Assembly (NCBI RefSeq): GCF_020085105.1
Contig: NC_058045.1
Span: forward strand, 18,591,333 to 18,655,332
Length of the DNA stretch: 64,000 nt
Direction: 5' to 3'
Source of the DNA: Siniperca chuatsi
Taxonomy: Eukaryota; Chordata; Actinopteri; Centrarchiformes; Sinipercidae
Shown here: positions 1 to 11,030 of the stretch, piece by piece
Numbering within the stretch: the first letter of the stretch is position 1
Layout: each line of letters begins with the position of its first letter
Translations under genes and position numbers: made by a program
Notes under the pieces: generated by a model
What the model was told of the DNA's origin: nothing
What the model saw: the letters and a program-made list of their open reading frames with translations, nothing else
The model's database searches: none

Positions 1-74
1 CATATACAGATATTTCACACTAATATTTCCAAACCCCTTTCTAAAATTATTAACTTTGTTGTTGTGTGTCACAG

Positions 75-3000
75 AGACGAGATATTGTCACAGGAACAGT
101 GGAACCCACAGACCAAGAGTGTGAGTGGCACAGTGACAGAGAGGAAGAGGAGGAGCTTGCTGTAAGTACAGCTTTGATTTGTTTGTCTTTAGAGCCTGAT
201 CACTTTGCCAAATCCTACTTCTTCTGGTTTACCACAACAAAGGAAAAGAGATTTTTCTTACAGCCACACAGGCCGCCTCAATCTCAAATGATACCAGGAG
301 TCTGTGGAAATTGTCTCCCCTAGAATGAAGTCTGGAGTAGTGGATAAAAAAATCATGTATCGTCCCATATCATATGTTATCAAACTATCAATATGTCATT
401 ACAGAGTGAATTTGCATTACTTTAATTACAACAGACTGAGACTATTGCCACGGGTGTTTTCAGCTCAAACTTTAAGCACATTTTTCTCTCCATTGTGGAT
501 GAAGGAATGAGTGCAAGATCTACAGGGATTTTTTTTTTTCCAACATCTATCTCCTTTTCAGTAAAGCAAACAGGGAAAACAGATGCATTTGGACAAATAG
601 GTGAATGGGATCCAATAGGAAACAATAGGGTTGTGGGAAATGTGGTTTTAATGAGAATCACTAGGACTAATAAAATTATGACTGTTTTGTGTAACCGATT
701 AGTCTTGCTTTGATCCTGTGTTTTGTGATTTGTTTGTTCACACAAGATCTATGTTTGTAAAATATCTTGATCTCACTGAGACTTTTTGAAAGCATAACAA
801 AGTATATTGTTTAGATTTTTGTGAATAATGAATTTTGATGAGTGCTCTGCCCCATCGCCTGTAGGAGGAGGTAAAGGAAAAAGCTGCTATTGAGGATGCA
901 AAGAAAGAGGAAGCCATGCCAGAGGAAGACCCAAAAGGCATCCCTGAGTTCTGGCTCACCATATTCAAGAGTGTGGACATGCTAAGTGACATGCTACAGG
1001 TACATTTAAACAGTTGATCCTTCACTCATGCCTTATACTCATTTCACCCAATTTCTGCAGCATTATGTGTCTCTGATCTGACTGTTTTTCTACCACCAGG
1101 AACACGATGAGCCCATCTTAAAGCATCTGAAAGATATTCAAGTCAAGTTTTCTGAGCCAGGACAGCCAATGGTTAGTATCATCATGTTGTAATAATGCAT
1201 TGATATCATTACAAATTAATAAACTAGATGAAGTTAAATGATGAGTGAAATGATCTATCTATCTTGGTCTTTCTCCCACAGAGTTTCACATTAGAGTTCC
1301 ACTTTGAGCCCAATGGTTACTTCAACAATGCAGTCCTGACTAAAGTCTACAAGATGAAGTCAGAGCCTGATGCCTCAGAACCTTTCTCATTCGAGGGGCC
1401 AGAGATCATTGACTGTGAAGGGTGAGAGCCAGAGCACACAAACATGCTTGATAAACTGCATCATTGACACATATGATGTTGAGGTTTAAGGAAAAAATAG
1501 AGATTGTTCAGTTTGTAAAACATTTATTTTCCCTCTTTCTATATTAATCTCTCTTGACTTTACATTCCACATATCAGCCTCCTCTTGACACTTCTTTCTA
1601 CCTTTTTTGCATCCTTGCTTTCTGCCGCCTCTCACTTTTTTGCACACTTCCTCTCTCTAGCTGTCAGATAGACTGGCACAAGGGGAAGGATGTGACAGTG
1701 AAAACTATTAAGAAGAAGCAGAAGCATAAAGGCCGTGGCACTGTCCGCACTGTTACCAAACAGGTCCCCAACGACTCTTTCTTCAACTTCTTTAACCCTG
1801 TCAAAGGTGAGAACACACACAGAAATAAACACACACAAAATGTAGTGTTCTCTAGTAGTCTAAATGTAACATTTAAAGCAATTACTCCTACTTCTTTTCA
1901 ACAACCTATGTATGTATCTGACATAGCAATAACTGTTTAAAATGTAAAGTTTTGCTCTGTTAGCTGTATACACACGTACACAAACTGAGCAAACCCTGAA
2001 TCACTGAAAGCATTGAGAGGGAGAGCCACACACAAATACATCTGCTTGACAGTCAACATGTCTGTGTTCATCTGCAGGCAGTGTGGCAACATGTTGCATG
2101 TTATGTGGTTTTACCATTGGTCGCTGCATTTAGCTGAATTCAACAGCAGGTGGCATCAGACTCTTAAGTAGGGTCAGATTGTGCAAGCGCTCTGCTGTGT
2201 GTAGGTGGAACAGTCAGCAGGTCTTGCTCACTGATGTTGGACTTCATATATGAAGCTGCTCACTGGACCATTGAGCTTTTACATCAACTTAGAAAGAATA
2301 AATAATTAAAGAAGACAAATCACAGACGCAGTACAGTAGAACCATGTGACAACGGGATGGAAAGGTTTGGTTTATAAAAAAAAAAAGGCCTTTAGCTTGT
2401 TAGCTTTTAGAATAATTTTGAGTCTTTTTTTAAATGATAATCATTAGGACATTGGGTAACCTTACTGGTGCAGTTGCCCTCAACAAAGGTGAGGGAGGTT
2501 AGTCAAGTCAGCAGTCTTTTGTTTTGGTTTGATTACTTTTGTTCAGTTGAGTAAACAGTTGATGAATAATACCGTGATAGATCCTTTATGTCACATATCT
2601 CTCAAAGGATCGGTAAGTAAGGAAGCATACACCTTTGATTTAATGACTGTAGCATCCTGTGTAGTCAACTTATCTGTCAGACGTGCCTGGACTTATTCTG
2701 ACTTTGAGGAGTTGACCTGATTGCTCATTGGCTGAACAAGTGTTTGTCTTACTGGTTGAGTCATAGCCTCTGCATAAAGCTGGTGACTATAAATAGCTCT
2801 TTGTCAAGTGTGTTCAGGTGTGCAGTTCTGGGGTTGGGATGTCCATTAGTGAATAAGACATCACTAGTTGATTATGTGAACAGGCCAAAGAGTACATATG
2901 ACTTGACTGCTCTGTGGTCCATGGATGTGTGAACAAGATTTATTTTATATTTCTTTATTGGGCAAATTTTTTATTTGAATTTATTGAAAGGATAGCCCCT

Positions 3001-6000
3001 TGAGATTAGCATATCATTTTCAAGGGAGTCCTATTGTGATAGAGATTTTATGTGATTAGATTAGAGAGTAGATGCTACAGCAAATGTTGATTTTGATGGG
3101 ACACCACAGAATTGTTGAAGAAATTGGTTCTTGTCATTTTTTTCACCATGGCAAAGGCAAGAAAACGTACATCCGCCCTCAGAGGAAGTGCATTTTTTGT
3201 CATCACGTGTATCTCTTCTATCAGGTTATTTGAGAAAGTATTACAAGAATATTTTTTTCCAATATCTAAACATAACATTTTGTTCATTGCGCAAAGTCAT
3301 TAGAAACCAATATTAGCTTGGTGTCGCTATTACATAGGTTGTCTACCAGAAAACACTGATAAGGGATCCTTACTGATAAGAGATCTTTATCAAAATGCTC
3401 ATACTGTAGAGTGTGTACAGAACCTTGCAAGTGTAACAAAGCAGTTTCCCCAAATACAGTAGTATTGAAAGAAGAGAAAGGATGGGACAATGTCACCTTT
3501 AGTCAGTTTATTGCCATGGTGGTGGACCACAGCTGTTTCCTAACGGCCTGTCACTTTCTATGGATGATGTGACCTTGTGTTATGAAGTCATTCATAATAA
3601 GCATAGTTGTTGCCTTAATTGGACTTTTACATGTTGGTTGAATTAAAGGTAATCCCAAAGTTTCCAGTGAACGCTATTATGAAACAAATCTAACACCTGC
3701 TGTGACTGTTGGCTTAACTGGTCATTTTAAAATGAGTGTGCTGTTCAAAATCCCATTTCCCCCTTTTTATTGTAACCTGAATTTACTTCTATAGTCATTG
3801 TAAAGCAGTGTGTTGAGGTGCTTATTATTTACATTATATATGTCCTTCCCCTTACAGCTTCACCAGATGGGGAAATGGTGAGTAAAATGTAGCTTATTCT
3901 TCATAAAATCACCACCCATTTTATTGCTTCTTCCATTACCATCAATCTATTTGATTTGTAGCTGTGTTAAAATGGTCTCTTTGTGTTCTTGTTTTATAGG
4001 ACGAGGACTCTGAGTTCACCCTAGCCACAGACTTTGAGATTGGTCATTTCTTCCGTGAGAGAATAGTTCCCAGAGCAGTGCTGTATTTCACTGGAGAGGC
4101 CCTGGAAGATGACGAGAGTGTGAGTGTTTTTCCTCTAACACACACTGTTACACTTGAACACAAGATGGGATGTTTGCAGTCTGAAAAAATGTTTCAAGGA
4201 CATACAGGGGATTTCAGAAAGTATTCAGACCCCTTCACTTTTTTCACATTTTGTTGTTTTGCAGCCTCATGCTAAAATCGTTTGAATTCAGTTTTCCCCT
4301 CATCAATCTACACTCAATACCCCATAATTCAGACCATTAACTCTACTTAGTTGAAGCACCTTTAGCAGCAACTACAGCCTCAAGTCTTCTTAGGTGTGAC
4401 GTAACAAGCTTTGCATGCCTGGATTTGGGGATTTTCTGCTATTCTTCTCTACAGGTCCTCAAGCTCTGTCAGATTGGATAGGGACTGTCAGTGGACAGCC
4501 ATTTTCAGGTCTCTCTTGGCTGTGTGCTTAGGGTCATTGTCCTGTTGAAAGGTGAACCTTTGGCCCAGTCTGAGGTTCTGAGTGCTCTGGACCAGGTTTT
4601 CATTAAGGATATCTGTACTTTGCTCCGTTCAGCTTTCCCTCAACCCTGACCAGTCCCCCACAGCATGATGCTGACACCAACATTCTTCATCGCTGGGATG
4701 GTATTGTGCAGGTGATGAGCGGTACCTGGTTTCCTCCAGATATGACGCTTAGAATTGAGGCCAAACAGTTGAATTTTGGTTTCCATCAGACCCGAAAATC
4801 TTGTTTCTCACACTCAGTCTTTTAGATGCTTTTTTTTGGCAAACTCCTAGTGGGCTTTCATGTGTCTGTGCCTTGACACAATCCTGTGTCTGAGCTCTGC
4901 AGGCAGTTCCTTCGGCCTCATGACTGTTTTTGCTCTGATATGCATTGTCAGCTGTGAGACCTTTTATATAGACAGATGTGTGCCTTTCCAAATCATGTCC
5001 AGTCAATTGAATTTACTGCAGGTGGACTCCAATCTGGTCTGGGTCTGACTACTTTCTGAATGCACTGTTAAAGCTGTATTTGTCATCACTGTTGTACCAC
5101 ATGTGGGTGTTTTTCACTCTCGATTTTGTATATTTTTTTGCAGTTTGAAGAGGAGGAGCTGGAAGAGGGAGATGAAGAGGTTAGTAATGCCACTTTGACA
5201 AACACTGTGAATTTGATCTGATACACCAGACAAGTGATCATCACTGTTCACACAGGACTTGGGTTTACAATGCACCACCATACACATCACTGCTAAACTG
5301 TATAATAATTGTGTTCCTGGTATATATTGTGTTAAAGCAGGGGTTCTTTGACTGTTTTATTATCCTCTTGTCTTTGTGTCTCAGGAGCAGGATGAGGAGG
5401 GTGATGATGACGATGATGAGGGTGACTTTGACCCCAAGGTCAGTATGAAATTATTTTTTTATTATTATTATTTGATTATTGACCTGCTCATAATGTGTTG
5501 TTACTATTTTTTAATGTTTTTCAATGTGAGTGCTTTTATTGGTGCAGTGATAGTGGTGCTACTCAGGTAGCTCAGTGAGCTGAGCATTTAACCAAGCCCC
5601 CTGGAACAGTGCAGTGCTTTGCAACAAAGCAGCAAAAGAAGACTTCTTAAAAGCTACTTGGAAAATTTTCTTACTCAAGACATGCAGAGCCAGAGAAATG
5701 CATCGTGGCACAGCCGAAGGATGTGAAGAATGAATTGGCCACCTTCTTATCCATCTTTTAATATATCAAAGGTGCTATCTCTGTGCTGAATATTAAGTTC
5801 AATTCAACTTTATTATTCTTGCATACAAGATAATGCATCTTGTTAAAAATTATTTTAAAAAGTACAAAAAATAACTGAAAGAAGAAAGAATGTGCAAAAT
5901 TATTTAAAGGTTGGATATGCAATGCTTATCAAACACATGTCTTTTTGTCAAATTCAGCAAATATTTTCTCACTGTGTAGCTAGCTGTCTGTTCAGTGAGT

Positions 6001-9000
6001 GTGCTGAAAAACAAAAAACAAACTGGTGTTTGTACACAGTCCTGGCTCTGTAAATGGGGAGATAAAGAAAGTGGCTATTCCAGCCATGATTTGTGTGTCA
6101 GGTAACGTTAAATGACTTGCCCACAGACATTCAGCTTACTTTCTACTTTGCCAAGATGATGCTGCTGTTGTTGTTGTGATGTTAGCTATAGTGGCAGGAG
6201 AGTTGTGAGTATCGCTGTCTGTGACTGGTTTGCTGGCTCTGGGAAATGTCTCGTCCTCTCTGGCTGTTAGCTTTGCAGCAGCAGCTGTAGAGATAGTTTG
6301 CTAACCCACAACCTAGCTTACGTTAGTTACCTTACAGGGCTCCAGACTGCAACCATTTTTGGAGACAGTGCTACTAAATTTTATAACTAGGAGCACCAGT
6401 ATGACTTGCAAATGTTCCCCCCCCATTTTTTGTTGTTGGTTTTTTAAAAATCATTGTATATCTTGTGAAACACCAGGAGGGAGCAAGAATTGGTGTGGGT
6501 TTGTATGAGAGTGTATTACACATGTTATGTGGACATAAATCTTTTTACACAGTCACATTGTGGAAACTCGCCTTCCTTGTGTGCGTGTGTGTACCTGTGT
6601 CCGGTCTGTAAGTGCTCTTGCTTGGCCCTTTGGTGACAATGAAACTATACATTCATTTTTCTAAAGAAAAGATCATTCAGACTCTCCCGGTGGGCCTGTC
6701 GCTCTGTGGTCCGCTTAAACAAGAGCAGGAAAAACGCATCATCGGCCAACTGACAGAAGACAGAAGACAATAGGGTTAAGATAAGCAAGATTTGGGTTTG
6801 GCTAGCTGGCTATTTAGCTGTTTCGGGTGGCTTTTGTTGAAACGTGTTCAACTTTTCATAAAGTTGATATGCTTGTCAATTTCACTTTTTCGTGAACCGA
6901 CCAATCACAGCCTTGATGGGGTGGGACATTATAAAGAGGTTGACATGCTACAGTAAACTCTCAAAATGTTGAACTCACTGTAATGCATGAATGGTTATGG
7001 TTATTGACAGGTCGGTACTTAACATTAACAAATTAGTCTAACTGCCGATGTAGACCATTTTTCTTGCACAAGGATTTAATGAAGGAACAAAACCTAGAAA
7101 AATTATAAATGTTGGTTGTGTGTTTCTTAAACTGGTGTATTGTCCAGCTGGAATTTATACTAGTGGTAGGCTATATAGTACCCTGTTATATGAAAGTATA
7201 GTGAATATACTAACATTATATAATTAATATATTAATATAATACTGACATTATACTATTTATTTAATATTCGACTAATACACTAAAAGTTACTCATCCAGG
7301 TTGTGGATAGTGCATCTGCAGTGGTCAGTAGATTTAGCTAGAGCCAGAATGCCAGTGCCATTGTGCCAATATGTGCTCCTTCTAGCCATCCACCTTTCCC
7401 TTGTTATATTTTGCATCTATTTTACTAAGTTATTGTTATAAATATTGTTCAGTAATCTTGTTTAGGCTACAAATGTGTGCCGGGGGTGTATTTATTACCA
7501 AAGCATTACGCTCACATAAAGGAACATCATATTGATGCTCAAACACTTGGTGTTCTTAATGACTGAATGTGGTCACATATCAACATATCATTGTGAAGTG
7601 CTTTGAGTGGTCGGAAGACTAGAAAGGCGCTATACAATAATTCAGTTCAGTTTTATTTATATAGCGCCAACTCATAACAGAAGTTATCTCATTGCACTTT
7701 TCCTATAGAGCAGGTCTAGACCGTACTCTTTACATTATTTACAGAGACCCAACATATTCCAGTCCATTAACCATATCTGCAGAGATAAACACTCCTATCG
7801 TGCTTGTTGTTGGTTTAGCCTTGAGCGCTGTGGGGAGTTTATTTTGCCCTGTTCTGATAATGGACGCACTCAGGAGATGCCATTACAAACATTATCTACA
7901 GTTTTCATGTAATGTACTACTTGTCCAGTGCTGCTTGCTAATCAACTGCAAAATCGGGTTCAACACACAGTATATAACACGGGATCAAAATAATACGGGA
8001 GGTTCTGTATCTCTGATTTATTTACCCTCTCCTTAATGATGATGATACTATTTATGTGGGCTGCACTAACCTAGCATGGTTTACCTTGCGAGGCAGCCCT
8101 GATTTGCTGCATAGCCTGCCCCGAATATATAGCAGAGACACTAAGGGATAGCTCCCTCAGTGGAAATAGTATTTCCAAATCTCTACCGGTGGACACATTT
8201 TTACCTTTGCATGGTATATACTGTCATATCGCCCAACCCTAGCTGTCACCTTTTAGGATATCTTCACCTCATCATTAAGTGATTTGTTCTCAGAAGCACC
8301 TGTACATACGTTTTAAGTCTTAAGTCGTTTCACTCAAGGCCCATGATGATGAGACTGTGAGTATTTCTTCACATGTTCAGTTCTTTCATTGTATCTCCAA
8401 TTTCCACCACCAGACTTGCAATGCATCCTGCATATGGCAGACTTTTTAAGGTGTTTTCTTTTTCTGCGCTTACTCTCTCAGACCATTGGCTACAAATTAT
8501 GTAATGACAGTTACTGAAAGAGCCATTTATTTTGTGGTTTAGTTGGGCTGACTATGATCCATTATGAGCCATTCTGGTCTGATAGTGAGTAAGTGCATAA
8601 CATGGCCTGTAAGCAGTTTTATCAGGCATGACCAACAATGCTGCTGTCTGAATGAGTTTCTTCAGTAGCTTACTATGTAAAATTTTTCTCTCATGGTACA
8701 TCAGTTATTAATTTTGCTTCAGCAATGTTTCACTGTGTTCACTATGTCATTCTGAATGTGACGATTAAACTTGTACATATTGTTGTCTCTCCCTCCCCTG
8801 GATTCCCCTCCATTACAGGCATAATCAATCATTCTCACCCCATGCATTTCTAGGTAAGGGAGAAATAAGGATGGCGTCCTGCATATATTATACACTGTCA
8901 TGTCCTTTTGGCTTTGGTTTATTGTTCTGGCTGCCTCTCTCTTTCACTACATCCTTGATTCTCCCAGTAGTCTGAGGGGTTTAGGACCCTCAACTCACAT

Positions 9001-9299
9001 CTTGGCTAGATACGGCTTCTTTTCTCCCTGTCCTGTCTTTGCTCTTTTTTCATCTATTTGTTTTTCCTCCTGTAGTCCCACCCCAGGTTTCTAACATTGT
9101 TCCCTTTACTGTTACAAACCAGGTTCAAAAATGTTGCTTCCTTTCTCTAGCATCTGCTTTCATGTTAACCTCCTCTAGTTGCTAGTTAATGCCCGGAGGC
9201 TTCATTAGCTGTCTGTCCTCTTGTTGTCTAATCTGGTTTCTCTCTGTCTTCTCTCCACAGAAAGAACAGCCCCAGCCTGCCGAATGCAAACAGCAGTAA
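75..9299 (+). CDS. nap1l4: nap1l4, nucleosome assembly protein 1-like 4, C-terminal 282 residues (5' exons outside window)
   Basis: Histone chaperone of the NAP family; it binds H2A-H2B and shuttles between cytoplasm and nucleus. Ten coding exons with GT-AG borders: 75-161, 865-999, 1100-1171, 1282-1421, 1661-1806, 3858-3877, 4000-4119, 5144-5179, 5385-5438, 9261-9299. Their phases agree and the 849 nt stay open to TAA. Landmarks include DPKGIPEFW, KHLKDIQVKFSEPGQPM, a basic nuclear-localisation-like stretch (KTIKKKQKHKGRG), FNFFNP, DFEIGHFFRERIVPRAVLYFTGEA, then a glutamate/aspartate tail. The first exon (VEPTDQECEWHS) and SEFTLATDFEIGHFF resemble NAP1L4 more than NAP1L1. The family is about 375 residues long, so roughly the first 95 are off the left edge. 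phlda2 follows on the same strand, as in mammals. Naming it nap1l4 rather than a duplicate (a/b) copy is all the sequence allows. Confidence 0.95.
1807..3857 (+). other. nap1l4 intron, no feature recognised
   Basis: A 2.05-kb AT-rich intron between two certain nap1l4 exons. I see no transposon ends, long tandem repeat or plausible extra exon. The open segments of 60-70 codons on both strands are of chance length. Confidence 0.6.
3858..3877 (+). CDS. nap1l4: nap1l4 20-nt microexon
   Basis: This 20-base exon encodes the end of an alanine codon plus SPDGEM. It follows a good acceptor (cccttacag) and precedes a consensus donor (gtgagt). It is needed to keep phase between the exon ending at 1806 (one base over) and the one starting at 4000 (phase 0), and its product aligns with the ASGDGE stretch of mammalian NAP1L4. 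Because 20 is not a multiple of three, skipping it would shift the frame. Confidence 0.88.
4203..5070 (-). mobile_element. Tc1/mariner-like element, internally deleted, inside nap1l4 intron
   Basis: Both ends are visible as imperfect inverted repeats next to TA: 4205-4235 (cagggg...agaaagtattcagacccc) and 5040-5067 (gggtctgactactttctgaatgcactg). The interior read on the minus strand corresponds to a Tc1-type transposase: segments equivalent to the catalytic SDE neighbourhood near 4770-4810, the conserved C-terminal part near 4360-4700, and the leader before it near 4880-5030. The copy is about 865 bp against about 1.6 kb for complete relatives. The main gap is near 4860-4880, and the remainder has stops and frameshifts. 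It is a dead non-autonomous relic lying opposite to the host gene. Confidence 0.88.
5144..5438 (+). CDS. nap1l4: nap1l4 acidic-tail exons
   Basis: Two small exons (5144-5179, 36 nt; 5385-5438, 54 nt) encode almost only glutamate and aspartate, ending DFDPK. Both begin and end in phase 0, so either could be skipped without a frameshift. The acidic tail of NAP proteins contacts histones and adjusts chaperone activity. Reading through the donor at 5439 would append about 43 residues of low-complexity sequence, so splicing to 9261 is preferred here. Confidence 0.88.
7641..7765 (+). repeat. dispersed teleost repeat (copy 1), 5' part
   Basis: It starts ttcagttcagttttatttat, continues with atagcgccaactcataacag and contains agcaggtctagaccgtactc. 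The same order occurs at 62358-62590, and a short piece lies at 15656-15720. I recognise it as a repeat present in very many teleost loci. I cannot assign its class from this window. Confidence 0.75.
8060..8247. repeat. terminal fragment of an unclassified DNA transposon
   Basis: It ends with atatcgcccaaccctag, which in reverse is the motif agggttgggcgatat that commonly starts teleost DNA transposons. The partner end was not found in the same intron, so this is a fragment or a copy with one decayed end. Confidence 0.4.
9261..9299 (+). CDS. nap1l4: nap1l4 last coding exon, ends in CKQQ
   Basis: This 39-nt terminal exon encodes KEQPQPAECKQQ and a TAA stop, after a pyrimidine-rich acceptor (ctctccacag). 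The CKQQ ending is shared with NAP1L1 and with an alternative isoform of mammalian NAP1L4; it has the form of a CaaX-type prenylation motif. It lies 3.8 kb after the previous exon, across a repeat-rich intron. Confidence 0.9.
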   Translation, partial: KEQPQPAECKQQ

Positions 9300-11030
9300 C
9301 CGTGGTGATCAGGGGAGCTGGACCTGCTGTCCGTCAAATCCGTTCTTAGCCAATCAGCAAGTCCTCCTACTCTTATAGGCTCCGCCCTTTTATGAACTCT
9401 CATACGAACGCAATAGAACGCAAACCAAACTGCGTTTTTACTATGTGCATGACTTTTTTTTTTGTTTGTCTTGCGCCCATCTCACCCCTTTTTATTTGGC
9501 TTCATTCGAACTCAAAGCAGGAAGTGACCTGACTCTGATTAAAATACCATGGCATCACATAGGGACAGTCATCTTTTTTGGTAAGGTGGAGTAGGTTACT
9601 ACTGCCAAGAACCTCAGAACATCATCATATGGGGGAAAAAAGATAGGAAAGGAATGGAACCCAACTTTAGTTTTCATGGAAATAAATCAGTTACTCAGGG
9701 TTTTTTAATGCCAACAAGAAAAGTGTAAGTTTACCAGGAAACTGCTGAACAAGTTTGACTTAATCTTTCACTGGGGTTGCTGCAGTGTTTTTCTTTTGTT
9801 ATGGTGTTTTTTAAGAGACATAAAATGTATCATTTTGAATTTAATTTACTTTTTTAAATGTTCATTGTCATGTCATTGGACTATTTATTCTGGTGTTATG
9901 CAGCTGTATGAAGTGGTGCGTTTTGGGAACTCTTAAGGCCCAGCTGCAGTAAATAGGCTCATTCTCATTTGCTCAGATCTTATTTGGGCTTAGCAGGTCA
10001 ACAAAACATGAATACTTCCAAGTCATGTTTTTTTAATTATCAGAATTAATTTCAAACATTGAAGAGTTGTGTTCTGCATTAATATTGCTCACTTCTGCCC
10101 AGATGTATTGGGCTTAACAAGCATTTAAACTGAGAACTTGAGTGGACACTAACACAAATTAAGATCATGTGACAGGCATGTGGTTATACCTCAAAACTGT
10201 CATATATTGCTCTTTCCTGTTTGCCCCATCACCCCTGAAATGCTCTTTGAACTCTTGCTAACAAGCATAATAAGAACAATTTATGATGAAGACATTTGAA
10301 AAGTAGAAAGGTCTCCACATAGGTTGATTTCAGCCTGTTGGATTTCCCCAGCCCAAGCATCACATCCAGTCTGGTGAATATTTCCCTAAAAGATAACACA
10401 TTTAAGCAGACACAGTGGCTGACCCAAAACCTTTTGTGGTTCTTTATAAGATATCACTTATGATATATATCTAGTTCTTAACAAATGTCAAGTCAGTGAT
10501 GGGACAGTGTGCAGGATGTTTCGCTCAAATGTAAATTCTGTTGCCAACAAGCTAAAATAAAAGACAAAACACAGCGTCCTCTTTTAGTAAATTGTTTGTC
10601 AATTATTAACAGTGTAATCTAATTCAGCATTTAAAGTTGTTTAAGAATATATAACTATTTCTGTTATTGTCTAATGATTCAGTAGAATGTCTGTCTGTGG
10701 GAAACAAAGAGGTTGCCAATGTATTTTATATACTGCACTTGGATTTTGGCTGTTTGGTTGGACACCTTTGCCTGGTGACTGGTCCGCGATAGCAGTTACA
10801 GCGAAAATAATACCCACCCATTCTCTCTTTTTAAAAACGATTGTAGATCTTGTTGGACAGATCTCTCAGAGCCACGGTTGACATCTTCAAATCTACCACT
10901 TTGGATCGTGTGCTAGCAATGGCCTTAACTGGTTCTTATTCACAATTTGTTACTTGCGCAATATTTCTTTTCAATTTGTACAGAGTTAGTTAAAATATTC
11001 TATTAAAGTTGTGCGACATGGAAATGTGTT
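9300..11030 (+). other. nap1l4: nap1l4 3' UTR, probable extent
   Basis: After the stop codon the sequence is AT-rich and carries no gene. The best poly(A) signal is attaaa at 11002-11007, followed 20-40 bases later by GT-rich sequence (gtgttttgtgtcctctgtcc), the usual downstream element. An earlier aataaa-type match near 10556 (ctaaaataaaag) could give a shorter transcript. The end point is inferred. Confidence 0.5.

Larger units (their letters stand above)
5439..9260 (+). other. nap1l4 last intron, repeat-rich
   Basis: A 3.8-kb intron made largely of repeat debris. A tRNA-like box A stretch (tagctcagtgag) lies near 5573 without a matching box B. Segments near 5900-6340 and 6350-6800 look like old non-autonomous transposons. 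A LINE-tail-like stretch (gtgaagtgctttgagtggtc) lies near 7592, and a dispersed repeat begins at 7641. A terminal sequence ending catatcgcccaacccta lies near 8245. No extra exon stands out. Confidence 0.55.

Noticed and set aside
5439..5570. Alternative nap1l4 end by reading through the donor at 5439
   Set aside because: It would add about 43 phenylalanine/tyrosine/leucine-rich residues unlike any NAP protein; the spliced end at 9261-9299 fits the family exactly.
5570..5600. tRNA gene suggested by a box A-like stretch
   Set aside because: No box B and no cloverleaf could be traced downstream; at most a tRNA-derived repeat remnant.
7692..8036. 114-codon open frame (+)
   Set aside because: It begins inside the dispersed repeat at 7641; the first residues (AGLDRTLYI) recur in the copy at 62358, so it is repeat-derived.
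75..9299. Assignment of the first gene to nap1l1
   Set aside because: The VEPTD/EWHS segment, the SEFTLATDFEIGHFF segment and the adjoining phlda2 point to nap1l4; the CKQQ end alone does not distinguish the two.
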